From the NCBI RefSeq assembly GCF_963678635.1, contig NC_087067.1:17553639-17617638 (forward strand): a DNA stretch of 64,000 nt. Direction: 5' to 3'. The notes under the pieces were generated by a model, which saw nothing but the letters and a program-made list of their open reading frames with translations, ran no database searches and had not been told where the DNA came from. This document shows positions 11,982 through 23,945 of the stretch, in pieces. The position numbers and the translations under genes were made by a program. Position 1 is the stretch's first letter; every line of letters begins with the position of its first letter. The DNA is from Symsagittifera roscoffensis (lineage: Eukaryota; Xenacoelomorpha; Acoela; Convolutidae).

Positions 11982-14900
11982 TTACTGAATATTTGCCTTT
12001 TCTGTGGTTAAGATTTTGTTTGGCTCTTTAAATTCTAAGCCTTGAAGTTAACTTTTAAAAAAAATTATCTTTCTCAGTTCCGCTGCTAGTTTGATGGTTA
12101 TAATAATTTCAAATGAAATATTTGTAAACCAAACCAGTTTTAACAAATAGCTACTTCGTAATACAAACAACACAAACCAGTTTCGGCCTATTATAGTGAT
12201 AAATCAATCACGAGAGAAGAATCTGTCGATGTGTAAAATCGCCTAGATTAATTTAGACAAAACCTTGAATTCTACCAATACGTTTAAATGTCAGCTGTAA
12301 ATAGTTTGTCGGAGGTTTATCTAGATATAGCATCATTTTAATCAAACAAACTAGAGGGCATCACCATTTTGATTTTAAAAGCAGAGGGAAGGATTCTGAC
12401 AGAGTGTCTGACCAGTTCCTGCACTATCTGATCAAAAAAAAATTTCCTCAAAAAATAAGTAAAAGTTTAACTGATCTGTGTGTTACCTGATATGTTAACC
12501 TAGTCCTTCCATTTAAATCAATTTAACAATATTTTGAATCCTTCTGTCATCAGTTGTACACAATTTTAGCATTTAAAAATTAATTAAGTTCCTATCAACT
12601 TAAAATAAATTAGGCCAATTTAACAAAGTTTTTTCTTGGCTTGACTATTTTTTCAAAAAGTTTCATTTAGTTAGGATTTTAACATCGCTGCGAAAACTGT
12701 TCATTTTTCACTTTTCTGGATTTCAAATGGCGCTTCAGCAGTTTCTATAAATTCTAACAACTATCATTTTTCTCGCCAGTGTTTTGAATGAACTAAACTA
12801 ATAAAAACTGAGGACACATAAATATGCGAATGAACCCACGTTTCAAGATAATTTTTCTTCAATTTATTTTTTAATCAGGGACTAGTCAATGAGTCAACAG
12901 TTCGTGGCATGCAGAAATCATTCAAATTTATTTCTTAGTCACATGCGAGCATTTTGAAAAGCGACAATTCGTTTCAATTCACCATGAACAAAAACATAAT
13001 TGACGTGCTTGATCTAGTAATGCTCAAGAGCCACATGGCCATGCCTTAACGGGTGTGGAATTCGATATTGACTGTTTCGAGGAACTATGAAGTAGTAAGT
13101 TATGATTGAGCTGGTTTGTAAGCCGCGCCGAAGATTCACGGATCAAAATAGATAATATCGAGTCAATCATATCAGAAAATTGCCAATATAATCCTAGATG
13201 TGTACAACTAAGCCACTTTTTCTAATATAACACCCAAAAAGTAAGCTTTCAAAACAATTATACCGAATCATAGTTCCATCAAAACCTGTTTTTATCTCCA
13301 CATAACCTCACGGTAATTTTTTTTGGCCATATATACCAAAATTTATTTCAAACATTTATGTACAATGAAATAAATTTTCATCTCCATAAAATCCCCAAAA
13401 ATTCTATCTAAAATCATGACTAACGGCAATCCAGAATTTTTCTTTTAAAGCTTTAATCTGAAAACGAGAGCTACCCACATGAATCATTGCAACCATGAGT
13501 TAAATGAAAATAAGCAGCAGTTAAACACTCAATTATTGTAAAATCTTTTATATTTTTTGGTGATTTTTAATTTAAAGTAGTCAATTGACAATTGAGGCAA
13601 AAACAAGCAAAAGAATTGGAAAAAAATCGAAAGAAAAAAAGAGTTGCGACGATGAGCTCAGAAAAAAGCTTCAGTAAACAAATTCAATCTTATTCGGAAT
13701 TTTTTCTAAAAATTCCTAATGATTTCAATTCCAAATCAATCGCAGTCAAAAACTTGAGACAAAAGCAAGCAATTAAATCTAAAAATAAACGCAAAAAATA
13801 TTGGGAATTGCAAAAATGAAATAAACAGTAATCGCAAATCGCCAGGAAAAAAGTCATTTTTACCAGGATTTTTTTTTCATTCATGTTAATTCTAAGTTTC
13901 AAAAAAATCAACACTTGGAGGCATAAACAGTTGAGGCATAAATATGCATTTACATCTAAAAAAATACTAAGTAAATGAAGCCTTGCGATTATGATTTCAG
14001 AAGTTGTCAGTAAAAACATTCATTTTGCTAGAAATTTATAAAAACTCCTGATGAAGTTTAAATCAAAACAATCTAAGGCAAAAAATAAAGAATGATTGCA
14101 CCATGAATGCACAATGCGCTAATATGCAGGATGATTAATGTGTAAACTAAACTCGCTGAAAATACGCAACTTAATGGTAATAAGATTTTATGATAGCCGA
14201 TTGTGTAATAAGATTTTATGGAAAAAATAAACTATACTATGTCGTATGATACATTTAAAACTTAATTGGGATTATATGGAGAAAAACAATAGACTATAAT
14301 GCAATTATGGAGAAAAACTTATTTTTTGTGTCATTTTAAAAACAGTAGACTATATTGCCCTAGACTAAAAACAGTTATGCTCTGACCCCAACCTTACAAC
14401 TCCAGTCAAACTTGTTTTAAAACAAAACTGCTCGTAAACAGGACTAAGCACTGATAGTTCCGACTGCTGCCTAATCCATATCGATTAGTTTTTTGGAAAA
14501 CTTTTTTGAAAACTGTAAATTTGGGTCAATATCAAAGGCGAAATTAAAACGACCAGTTGGCTAGCCTCAACTCAAATTGAAACGATTATCTTGTACGGTA
14601 TAATTCGCCTTGTATAAATGTTCTGCGCTACGCTAAATTCTACAAAGCGCGCATAAATCAGTTCAGAGCATGGCCAAACTGGCAATTTTTAAACTCACAA
14701 AACTTTGTGAAAAAGATCGGAGCTTAAATATCTTTTTAATTTTAGGGAGTCGATAACTTCAATGGGGCATGTTTTTTGTTAAAAGGGATTATTTCCAGCG
14801 CCATTGACTGAATAAGAAGGCCACATCAAGCATAAAAATTCTGTTTTCTCGATAGCGGGAACAGAAAAGATTGTTCTTAGTACACTTCTAATTAGACACT

Positions 14901-15159
14901 AGGAGAAGTTATGAAAAATAAGCAAAGATTTCTTGCACACTTCTGTTTGGGGAAGAAGTTACAGAGACCGAGAAATATTTTTGTTCGATTCTGAAAATGC
15001 ACTATATGTTGATCTACCCCACCGAGAACTTGTTTGAAGCCGTTTTTGCTCTGCAATTAATGATTTTAATTCTGCGTCGCATCACATCTTGATAATGTCG
15101 AGTGGCCCTGTAGAAACGATTTCGAAAATTATGTGAAAAAGTTAATGTAAGGTTTTGAC
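11982..15159. other. Intergenic AT-rich DNA between two divergent genes
   Basis: No coding exon could be supported. The missing upstream exons of the ZIP transporter could lie here or beyond, but I found no convincing transmembrane exon. Segments at about 13590-13745 and 13930-14080 look like diverged copies of one another. About 14340-14880 belongs to the same unclassified repeat as 7680-8270. Confidence 0.45.
14340..14880. repeat. Unclassified interspersed repeat, copy 2
   Basis: Shares several words with 7680-8270, such as gttccgactg, the 'aaagcgcgcataaat' region and 'ggtataattcgcc'. Boundaries are not sharp and the class is unknown. Confidence 0.4.
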
Positions 15160-15428
15160 CAGAGGCGTGTGCAAAAATTTTTTTTATGGGTGGGGCGGTT
15201 TTTCGACAAATTTTGAAAATTTTGCGGACTTTTGTTTTTTTTTAGGTCGATCAATTTGATTTTCCATTCTATCCAAAAATACTATAAAGAATTTGTTTTG
15301 CCAAACATTTCCTGCACCCTATCTGCCAAATTTTTCAAAACCAGGCTAAAAAGCGTTTTTAAGCATTTGAAAAAAGCTTGACTAAAAATTGGCGTTTTTT
15401 TGGGGCGCTCACCCCTTAAAATTAGTTA
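15160..15428 (+). mobile_element. hAT-type MITE running into the assembly gap
   Basis: Begins CAGAGGCGTGTGC. Shares 'ttttttaggtcgatcaa', 'atttgattttc', 'ggcgtttttttggggcgc' and 'cttaaaattagt' with the family. The right end is hidden in the gap. Confidence 0.65.
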
Positions 15429-15628
15429 NNNNNNNNNNNNNNNNNNNNNNNNNNNNNNNNNNNNNNNNNNNNNNNNNNNNNNNNNNNNNNNNNNNNNNNN
15501 NNNNNNNNNNNNNNNNNNNNNNNNNNNNNNNNNNNNNNNNNNNNNNNNNNNNNNNNNNNNNNNNNNNNNNNNNNNNNNNNNNNNNNNNNNNNNNNNNNNN
15601 NNNNNNNNNNNNNNNNNNNNNNNNNNNN
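15429..15628. other. Assembly gap of 200 N
   Basis: An exactly 200-base run of N, which suggests a scaffold placeholder, so the true distance is unknown. It interrupts a MITE on its left and the His-rich exon of the ZIP gene on its right. Confidence 0.99.
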
Positions 15629-18087
15629 CTCAAAGATATTTCATCATCATCACTCTCACTCGGTTCATTCGGTAAGCTGCATTTATGTTAAAATGAAAAA
15701 AATCTTATCTGTCATGATAAACACCATCAGCTGGGAAATGTTGCTTCTTCCTAGAGCAACGAGTGCGGTCAAAACAAGCATTTCAGCCACTTACATAATT
15801 CAATCATATTCATAATATCATGATACATTAACATTTAAAGTAGATTTTTTTTCAGGCCGAGGAGACAACAAATAACTTGCCAGGTATTATTTGCATAATT
15901 TTCACCATTTCCAGAAGAGAACAAATAATATTTTATATATATAGATAACATATATATAATTATGTAATTTATTTAGCTAGTTACGTAATTTATTTAGCTA
16001 GTTATGTAATTTTTTTTAGCTACTGTGGGAGGAAAAGATGCCGAAAACGGACCCTCTTTCAAAACTTCCAGTCAAACGGAGGTGAGCTAGTTTTTCTTCA
16101 AACGGAAAATCCAAAACTGATTGTTTTAATTAACTGAATTGTTTTTCAGTTGACCAATGAAGACTCCAGGATACTTGGAATCCCAAAGAGTAAGTCCAAT
16201 TTTACATATCTATCATATATAATTCAGATTGTCACTGGTTAGTCCCAAATTTTTATTCAATCATTTGATTTTTTTATTCAACCCGTTAGTGGAGACATGA
16301 TTAATTGAAAAAAAAGAGTAGAAAATATTAATTTTGCTTTGCTTTCTGTACGCTGATTGAAATATATCTACGAGATGTTCAATTTAATTTGGTTTGATTG
16401 TGATTAAAATGTGTTTACTAAATTACCGAAATTATTCAATTTTGAATTATTTTCATAATTTGATTAAAAATGGCACTTGCTCTTCTTCACTGATTATTTT
16501 AAAAATCAAAATGCCGGCTTTGAGTTTTCCTTTGTTCTTTCTCTTGTAATTTTTCTGAAATTTATTGAAACATTGCAGGTAAATTTGTGACCGCCATCAG
16601 CATCTCAGCCGGGGATTTCCTCTGCAACTTTGTGGACGGAATGGCCATCGGAGTAGGGTTCCAGTCCTCCGGCTCCTCCGGACTCTCCTCGGCCATTGCC
16701 GTGTTCTGTCATGAACTGCCTCAGGAGCTGGCCAGCTTTGCCCTTCTTCTCGACATGAGTGAGTCAGCTGAGCTCGACCAAGTTTGGGGTCGAAGTACTC
16801 TGAAAGTGTAGATTTTCTGAGCGCCGGCAAAAGAGGATTTGTTGAAGTTGTCTTTGGAAAAGTGTGCATAAAAATTTGGTCAACATATAAATTTACCGAC
16901 TGATTCATGATAAAAAACCACAAATTCAACGAAAATTTTAACAACAAAGAATTAGAATAAAACCTTGAAGTCTAAAAAAATTACAAATTTTGACTACAAT
17001 TTTGAAAAAAAAATAATCAAGTTTTTTCTTATTTTCAAGCAAGTTTAAAGTGTTTTGCATAAATGTTTCGAAGATGCAAAACTCTCGGGAGAAGCGAGAC
17101 AAGCAAAAACTCTGTCTTGTTCAAATTTTACATGTATTTGAACTTTTTAAACTCATGGTTATAATTATAAGACGATCTTATCGAATTACAATATCCATGA
17201 ATGTAAAAGTGAACAGGGGATAACAGATACTATAACTATTGAGGCAATACAAGAAAAAAAAATAACTTAACTTAACTTAACTCACGGTTGGACCAGCAAA
17301 TAAATAATGAATGAAAAATGGGAGACAAATATTCCATAGTTGTGAAATTGAAGTTTGAGCTATTTTTTTTTACAGAAGTTCACCTGGTTGCCATACTTGT
17401 GCTCAATCTGTTCTCTGCGTTGGGTGCATTCATGGGTCTCTACATTGCATCTGCCCTGTCAGAGTATGACCAGTTCATGGGCTATATGACGGCCATAGCC
17501 GCAGGCGCATTCCTCTACATCGCGTTCATGGACATGGTACATATTCAAGGCCAATTTAATATAAATTACATTAATATATCACTAATCAGAAAGCATTTTC
17601 TAAAAAGTGAACAAAGAAAATATCTCTGGCATTCAAACATCTATTTGGTTATATTGAAGTCTAATTAGTATTTTGATGCGCCCGTTTGTTGAAGGCAGAG
17701 AAAAGAAGGTGATGCCGTTAATGATATATGAGAGATGCTCGTTGCTCGATTAAAAGGACTGACAATTTTTTTCAATAACATTCTCTCTGTGCATCAAATG
17801 ATATGACCATTTTAATCACAGCAGCTGAATTTCGTCTAGCGGAATGCCGTTCCATCGAATTACAAGCTTTTAAAAACCGGCTATCAAATGGTTACATCAA
17901 AGTCAATGTGATTATAATTAAGTTTACTGATTGTATTAAAATTTGACATGACTTGAGTTTTCAGTACCCAGAGATGCTTGCGGCACAAAGTAAACAGCCC
18001 TGGATCATGTACCTGGTTCAAAACTTGGGACTGATCACCGGATTTGTCTTTCTGCTACTGGTCGCCCTCTATGAAGAGGACATTTGA
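15629..18087 (+). CDS. ZIP zinc transporter, LIV-1 subfamily (SLC39A4/12-like), C-terminal part
   Basis: Visible exons: up to 15671 (start in the gap), 15856-15883, 16020-16081, 16150-16189, 16579-16758, 17376-17536 and 17965-18087. All have GT-AG borders and compatible phases, giving about 211 residues to the stop. The first exon encodes a His-rich stretch (FHHHHSHSVHS), as in the loop before TM4 of LIV-1 ZIPs. TM4 carries DFLCNFVDGMAIGVGF and TM5 carries VFCHELPQELASFALLL. Later helices end with PWIMYLVQNLGLITGF and LYEEDI, most like ZIP4/ZIP12. The family moves zinc into the cytosol across the plasma membrane or vesicle membranes. The usual TM4 HNxxD is CNFVD and the TM5 HExPHE is HELPQE, so two metal-site histidines are replaced. 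TM1-3 are not visible. Confidence 0.87.
15945..16019 (+). repeat. Short tandem repeat ending at a splice acceptor
   Basis: Three near-copies of a unit containing gtaatttatttagctagtta precede the ZIP exon at 16020. Each unit ends in a T-rich stretch plus AG followed by CTA, so three look-alike 3' splice sites sit in a row. The last one preserves the reading frame. Confidence 0.6.
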
Positions 18088-18370
18088 GGGCACCCATCCG
18101 GCGGCTTCTAATACGTTCACAGACAGAACTGAATCATCCCATGAAGATGATTAAGATGATGATTATGATGATGATGATAATAATAGTCACAATGAATAGT
18201 TAACCAAGATTGCTGGCTTGATATGATTGCTGTTCCCGTATTTATCGCCCCTTGCACAATTCGTAAATTACAAAAACATTTTACATCCAAAAAAAGTGAA
18301 AACAGTTCTATCTGTTCTCATAATGTGGACTCTGAATCGGTGAGAAATAAATTTAATTATGTGATTTTTG
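18088..18370 (+). other. 3' UTR of the ZIP gene
   Basis: Begins after the stop codon, contains a short GATGAT-type repeat at about 18140-18182, and carries AATAAA at 18346-18351. The transcript end is inferred to be about 20 bases later. Confidence 0.6.
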
Positions 18371-20740
18371 TCTTAGACTAAATTGATCCCAATTTTGTCC
18401 CAATATTAAAACTCAACACTAACTAATTTCCAATTAAACTAATTTGATCCTGCTGGTTTTTTGTTCCAAATTTCGAAGGAAGTGGAGGAGTAATTGCGCT
18501 CGCTGTTTTTTTTGCTTCACTCAGTTTTTGGTTTCAAATAGGCATACTGAATATTTTTGCTAGCCCGCATCCAAGTTTAGGAATAAGAAATCGATTATAA
18601 TGGATTTTTATGTTGATTTTTTGACAAATATAATTGATTATAATTACCATAATTAGGTGTTTAAAGGATTTGTAATTGATTATAATCGTGATTTTTTCCT
18701 ATAATTATATCAATTACATTCGGTTATAATCTCTTACTTTGTAAACTTTTGTCACGCCAAAAGTATACTTCAATTATATCCTATTGGTCAATTTTTTTCC
18801 ATCAATGACATAATCTCTCCAAAAACGAGAGGTCTTGTCACATTTTGTCATTTGAACCAAAAGTTTTACCATGAAACACAAGTCTCATAGAGATCTTTTA
18901 ATTTTAGTTGAAAGGTTCCCGTGGTAGGTGAATAATAAAACCTCCGAATAAATTGAAAACCTCCGAATAAAGGGAAAAATGTTTAAAATGCAACAAGAAA
19001 CAACTCTAATGAAAAAAAAAATGAAACAATGTTAGGATTTTAAATTGATTTTAAAATTTTGAAAACAATTTTTTTTTGATATGAACCAATGTCTTCCAAA
19101 AGCAGTGATTTTAAGCAAATTAAATGCATTGGATGCAAGGTCGAGAACAAAACGGGCAATCAAAAGGGATTTTAATCTATTATAATCGATTATAATGGAT
19201 TTATTGTGCAAAACAGAAAAAAAGAATATGGAATACAAATAATCAATTGCAATCGCTTATAATGATATCGAAAAGTAGATGGATTGATAATCGGTTATAT
19301 TCGATTGAAATATGTTATAACTGACTGTAATTTGCTGTCAAAAAGAGAGATTTTAATCGATTATTTTCTTAATAATGATACAACCGATTTATTTCAATTT
19401 TTAGAATGATATATTCCGAGCTATGTTTGTAGCGAATGTTCCAAATTGATTAAAGCAAAATTTTTGTCATAATTGATACAACGCTACTAGGAGCGAAATA
19501 TATCATTGTGTATTTTATATGGCGTGTGGGAGATGATAAAAAAATCTAAAACCTTTTTTTAGGCAAAACATTTTCATCAATTTTTGTGTAGGCGAACACT
19601 GCTCCATAGGCCTGAAACGGCAGTCGGAACACTCAGGGCTTCGCCTTGATACGAGCAACCATGTTGATTTTTATTACACGTTTGTAAATACGTTTTATAC
19701 GTTTTTTTAAAATATCGTTGTCGTTTGAAATTTTTTTTTGCACATGGGGAGGGGCTGATCAAATAAACAATTTGAACACAAATTGAGATCTTTTTATTAT
19801 TTCTCTTCTATTTCGATTTCCAGAAAATCGATTTTGGCTGGCACATTTTAAATACTTTAAATTGTCAGATAATATAATTAATGAAAATTCTAAATGTATG
19901 AATTATAAAAATTTGAGTAATACAATACAAACACGAACGCGCGTAAATGGAAACACAATTAGTTGGTGGCATTGTTCAAATGCATACTTTTTGCAGAAAT
20001 GGTTGTCAAAAATAATACATTTATAGTTCACAAGGTACAAAAAGGGGGTAATAGTTAACTTGAGTTATTGTCAATTTTTCTCATCAAATCTTGTTTTCAG
20101 ATTTTAACCAAAACTTATTTCGTTTGCGTTAAAGGACAGTAGGAATTCTTAAGGCTCTGCCCTGATGCGGGCAACTTTTGAAAAAAAATCAATTGCTGCG
20201 TGTTTATTGCGACAGAACATGAAATTACGGGTTTTCTTTTAATCTTAAACTGTTTGCAAAGTGCGTAAGATCATCAAGGCAAAAATTATTCAAAAATTAT
20301 TTAAAATCTACCGAAGCAGGTGCATAATAAATTGAAAACCAATTAAACACAATTCGCTTGGAAGCTAAATTTCTTTAAAAAAAGTAAAAACCACTACACA
20401 AATCCCCGCCCTGGTTTATGTTCATTATACAAATTGCATAACATATCTTCATTAAAACCCACTGAAATCCAGATTTGTCAACAAAACTAGATTGTTGTGG
20501 AAGCATACCGATCTATTTTCACCAATCAATCCGGTACATCAACAACCTGATTGAGGAGCACAGCGTAATTTTTAAAACATATGTGCGAATTAAATGTATT
20601 AGATTGAAGCTAATCGCCACACACCATGAAAAAATTAGAACATTTGCTTGAAAACTGCGCCACTTAGCCACAGGAAAGATTTTGCGTGGTGGTACGACGT
20701 GATCAGTACTCTGTTATTGTGTAACAGCAACAAGAATTGG
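18371..20740. other. Gene-free AT-rich region
   Basis: No gene is seen. 18590-19400 is dotted with variants of the palindrome ATTATAATCGATTATAAT. Segments near 19600-19660 and 20130-20170 belong to the unclassified repeat also found at 7880 and 14440. Confidence 0.5.
18590..19400. repeat. Palindromic AT-rich dispersed motif cluster
   Basis: Several copies of words close to gattataatcgattataat occur at about 18590, 18640, 18680, 19170-19205 and 19300-19370. The core is nearly self-complementary. They are irregularly spaced, so this is a degenerate cluster, not a clean tandem array. Confidence 0.55.
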
Positions 20741-20754
20741 CCCCGTGTAGGTGA

Positions 20755-21000
20755 TCCCTAAGAGCGACCTCGAAGAGTGCCCCCAAAGAGTGACCTCGAA
20801 GAAAGACCCCCAAGAGTGAACCCGAAGAGTGAACCCCAAGATTGACCCCGAATATAGTGAACCCGAAGAGTGACCACGAAGAGTGATTGCAAAGAGTGAC
20901 CCCGAAGAGTGACCCCGAAGATTGACCCCGAAGAGTGACCCCGAAGATTGACCCCGAAGAGTGACCCCCAAGATTGAAACCAAAGAGTGACACCGAAGAG
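20755..21000 (+). repeat. 13-bp minisatellite
   Basis: About 17 imperfect units alternate between gaagagtgacccc and gaagattgacccc. The long open frames across it on the minus strand (SLFGV and similar) are by-products of the repeat. Confidence 0.85.
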
Positions 21001-21059
21001 GTGGCCAAATTTTTGAAGTCAAGAGCAAACTAGATCAGTGCTTTTTTTAACTGAAACTG

Positions 21060-23590
21060 GGGAATACCATTTAACTCATTCGACAAGATACTGGCAACGC
21101 GGATCATGAAAGTTGAAGCCATCAGATATTCGGCAGCCAAAATTAAGCAGACGAGAGACAAGACTAATTATAAAGAGCAGATGGCTTAGGAACAACCACT
21201 CATGATTCCTTCAAGCAACCTAGAGCCAGTACCATTGACGGAGACGTCGATTAAAAAAAATTTAAATTTCCGGAGATTTGGGTCCAAAACTTTAATGATC
21301 AGAAAAGTAAAGAGGCAAGGCAATCAGTGGTCTGGAAATGGAACAGACTGAAAGCGATCCAAACAACGACAGAACCTTGAAAACAATATTTGAGATACGC
21401 AACGAGCACTCTGAAAAACACTATGATCTCAACCTAACTGATCGGAAAAGCTCATTCTGCATAACCGCGGACCAGAGCTTCAAGGCGAGACTAGAGGCGG
21501 AGTTCAAACGAGAGTACCAAAACGTGGAATTCCAGTTTTGACAGAGACCATGATTGAATGAGTTAGCCTGCACTCCCTCCGACGGTATCACAGACGCTCG
21601 GCAAATACCTAGTAACAAACTTGAGCGAGAAAAACGTCGTAGACCCAGATCACGTAGTGCTAGCGCTGACTCGGCTGAGGGATTTTTGATCGAAAAATGA
21701 ATGAAAAAAGTTTTGTTGCCAGTCTATGATCCGAACAGATACAGTCTGCACCCGAGAGAGCTTTATGTCTTTCCGCACGAAATTTTTGCGGAGATCCACC
21801 TTCACAAGACTTTTTACATGAGCATCGCTTGGAAACGACAAAACCGACTTGAGATTGATAAACAACGCATAATGGGGAGAAAGGGGCTTTGAGAGATCAC
21901 CTAATATCTACAATTTAATTCTAATTTGAAGTCTTGGTTAGACACGTTCAATTGCGAAGGAAAAGGTAAAATTCTAAGCTGGCTTCTATGAAATGAAATC
22001 GGGTAATATAAATAATTATAAATTTAGTTGTTAATTTATGTTGGATGCTATGGAACAGGTGTAATTAAAAGATTTTCGCATAATTTTTAATATAAATTTT
22101 CAAATCACAATAAGATTTTAGACAAAATAAGTTTACCATTTAAAAAACAGCGATTAACAAAAAAGTGTAGTTCTTTTTGTCAATAAAGTGAGCACTTTTT
22201 TTCTAAAACTGAATGAGGGCACGAAACTTGAAATAACATTAGAATCCAGATCTTATCTGTTTTGAGATCAAAATCGAAAAAGTAATCAACCAAAAATTGA
22301 GAGAATAACTACGGGATCTTGTAAATCAAAACAAACAGTATCTGGTGCTAGTTTGTTATTCATGAATTAAGTAATCTTGAGCTACGATTTTCTTGAGAAA
22401 TGGTAGACCGTTTTTGGAAAGCAGTGCCAGAGGTTCTGTAAAATTAGGTACCGCATTATCAATACTGGAGCTTGAGATATCTGGATTAAACTCAAGAAGA
22501 TGAACGATTGGCTGTGATGTTGAAAACCATATTGCAGCTTAAGTCACATGGTTAGGATAGCAAAACAGCCGTGAAAACTTTCATTATGATGGGCTACACC
22601 TCCGATGGAGCAACCAATCGGACTTAAATTAGATGGATGTCCTTGCGGCTTGAGAGGGTACCAATTGTGCAGAATCCTGGCATGTGTAAAACTACAGAGT
22701 TCAAATCGGAGAGTTTCTTCTCCCTAGCGAAACGACGCTCGTGTCTGGAGCCAAATTATCGATTGCTCTATCTCTCATGAATCGATCGCAAAAGATTGAA
22801 GTGGAAGATTTTGATACTGAGGCACTACAATTTGGATTAGAAGAACTTCGAATTGAAAGAGATCAGACACTAAGGGAAAAACCAGACGAAGCAAGAGATA
22901 GAGCAAACACAACGACTGTATCAGGAACCTACTGTATCAGGACTAAGAGTGGAGCCTCCGTGCCTGATTGAAGGTTGAACCTCCGCCAGATCATTTTAAA
23001 CCCGAGTATAGAAAAGTTACAGAAGAGACACCCAGGGCGGTGGGGCGTTTTAATCTGGACAGGGTTGCTCAAGAACAGATGAAAATGGATTTAGAGTCAT
23101 CGACTTCTCTAGAGCCAATATCATCCGTGAGAGATTTGCAGAATAGTCAAACAAGACTCAAGGCGTTACCGCACATCACACCAGCTAGTGACAGCATAAA
23201 AAGTGCTGGAGCTTCACGCTTTAGAGTTTCTGGATAGATTGCAGCTTCAATCACCCTGAAACGGAATTCCATCAGAAACATTTCAATTTTGAAGTTTGCA
23301 TCTGATAAGCGGAGCATTCATCGTCAACCATAAACAAGATATGACTGGTAACTACAAGAGACATAGCCTCAAAGATTGGAGAGCCTAACAGATGGCCATA
23401 AGAATGGCACTTGAAGATTTTTCCTGAAATGATTACCTGATGAAGCCTATCACACGCGACGGGACGGCTCAAGAAAAAAATGGTGATTGCATCGTCAAGT
23501 TGTTCACACGACTGAAGGCTCATTGGCAGATTGGAGTTTTGAGTAACTCTGGAGCACCGATGCCTCAAAAATTGGCATCCTTAAAGGGAC
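21060..23590 (+). mobile_element. Old plus-strand fragment of the large macrodomain-bearing retroelement
   Basis: Collinear with the minus-strand element at about 37.7-35.2 kb. A macrodomain-like stretch lies at about 21420-21890, a counterpart of the 36082-36447 frame at about 22490-22740, a GRFNLD.VAQE stretch at about 23040-23240, and the start of the SGNH region at about 23400-23580 (GVLSNSGAPMPQKLASL). It is strongly diverged from the other copy and broken many times, so it is the older insertion. No LTRs were recognised around it. A fossil. Confidence 0.75.
21420..21890 (+). pseudogene. Macrodomain-like remnant in the old copy
   Basis: Open pieces here match the macrodomain frame at 37238-37657. 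FKREYQNVEFQF resembles FKREYQIVEFLF, and PVYDPNRYSLHPRELY resembles PVYDPNRGKLNPRELY. The two copies agree in order and spacing. A fossil. Confidence 0.7.
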
Positions 23591-23945
23591 CCCTCCGGAT
23601 TGACAAAAATAGGGCCCCTCCGGATTGGCAAAAAAATGACCCTTCACGATTGGCAAAAACAGGACCCCTCCAAATTGGCAAAATAGGACCCCTCCGGATT
23701 GGGACCCCTCCAAATTGACAAAAACGGAACCACTCCGGGTGGCAAAAAATGACACTTCCAGATTGGTGAAAACGGGACCCCTCCGAATTGGCGAATACGG
23801 GGACCCTCTGGATTGGCAAAAAATATGACCCTTGCGGATAGGCAAAAACGGGACCCCTCCTGATTGGGACACTTCCGAGTCGGCAAAATTGTGACCCTTC
23901 CGAGTTGTCAAAAATCTCTACCGGGACCCCTCCTGATACGTTCTT
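23580..23945 (+). repeat. 25-bp minisatellite
   Basis: About a dozen imperfect units built on ggacccctccggattgg followed by caaaaa. It starts where the similarity of the old retroelement fragment to the SGNH region stops. Single copies of the core recur at about 24565 and 25248. The overlapping open frames on both strands come from the repeat. Confidence 0.85.

Noticed and set aside
13592-13819. Plus-strand Lys-rich ORF of 75 codons as a ZIP upstream exon
   Set aside because: Low-complexity A-rich DNA with no transmembrane segment and no match to ZIP N-terminal regions.
15389-15691. ORFs across the N run
   Set aside because: They consist mostly of undetermined bases.
20703-21028. Minus-strand ORFs with SLFGV repeats
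   Set aside because: Translation of the 13-bp minisatellite.
23440-23911. ORFs with repeated PIRRGP/QIGKIGPLRIG words
   Set aside because: Translation of the 25-bp minisatellite.
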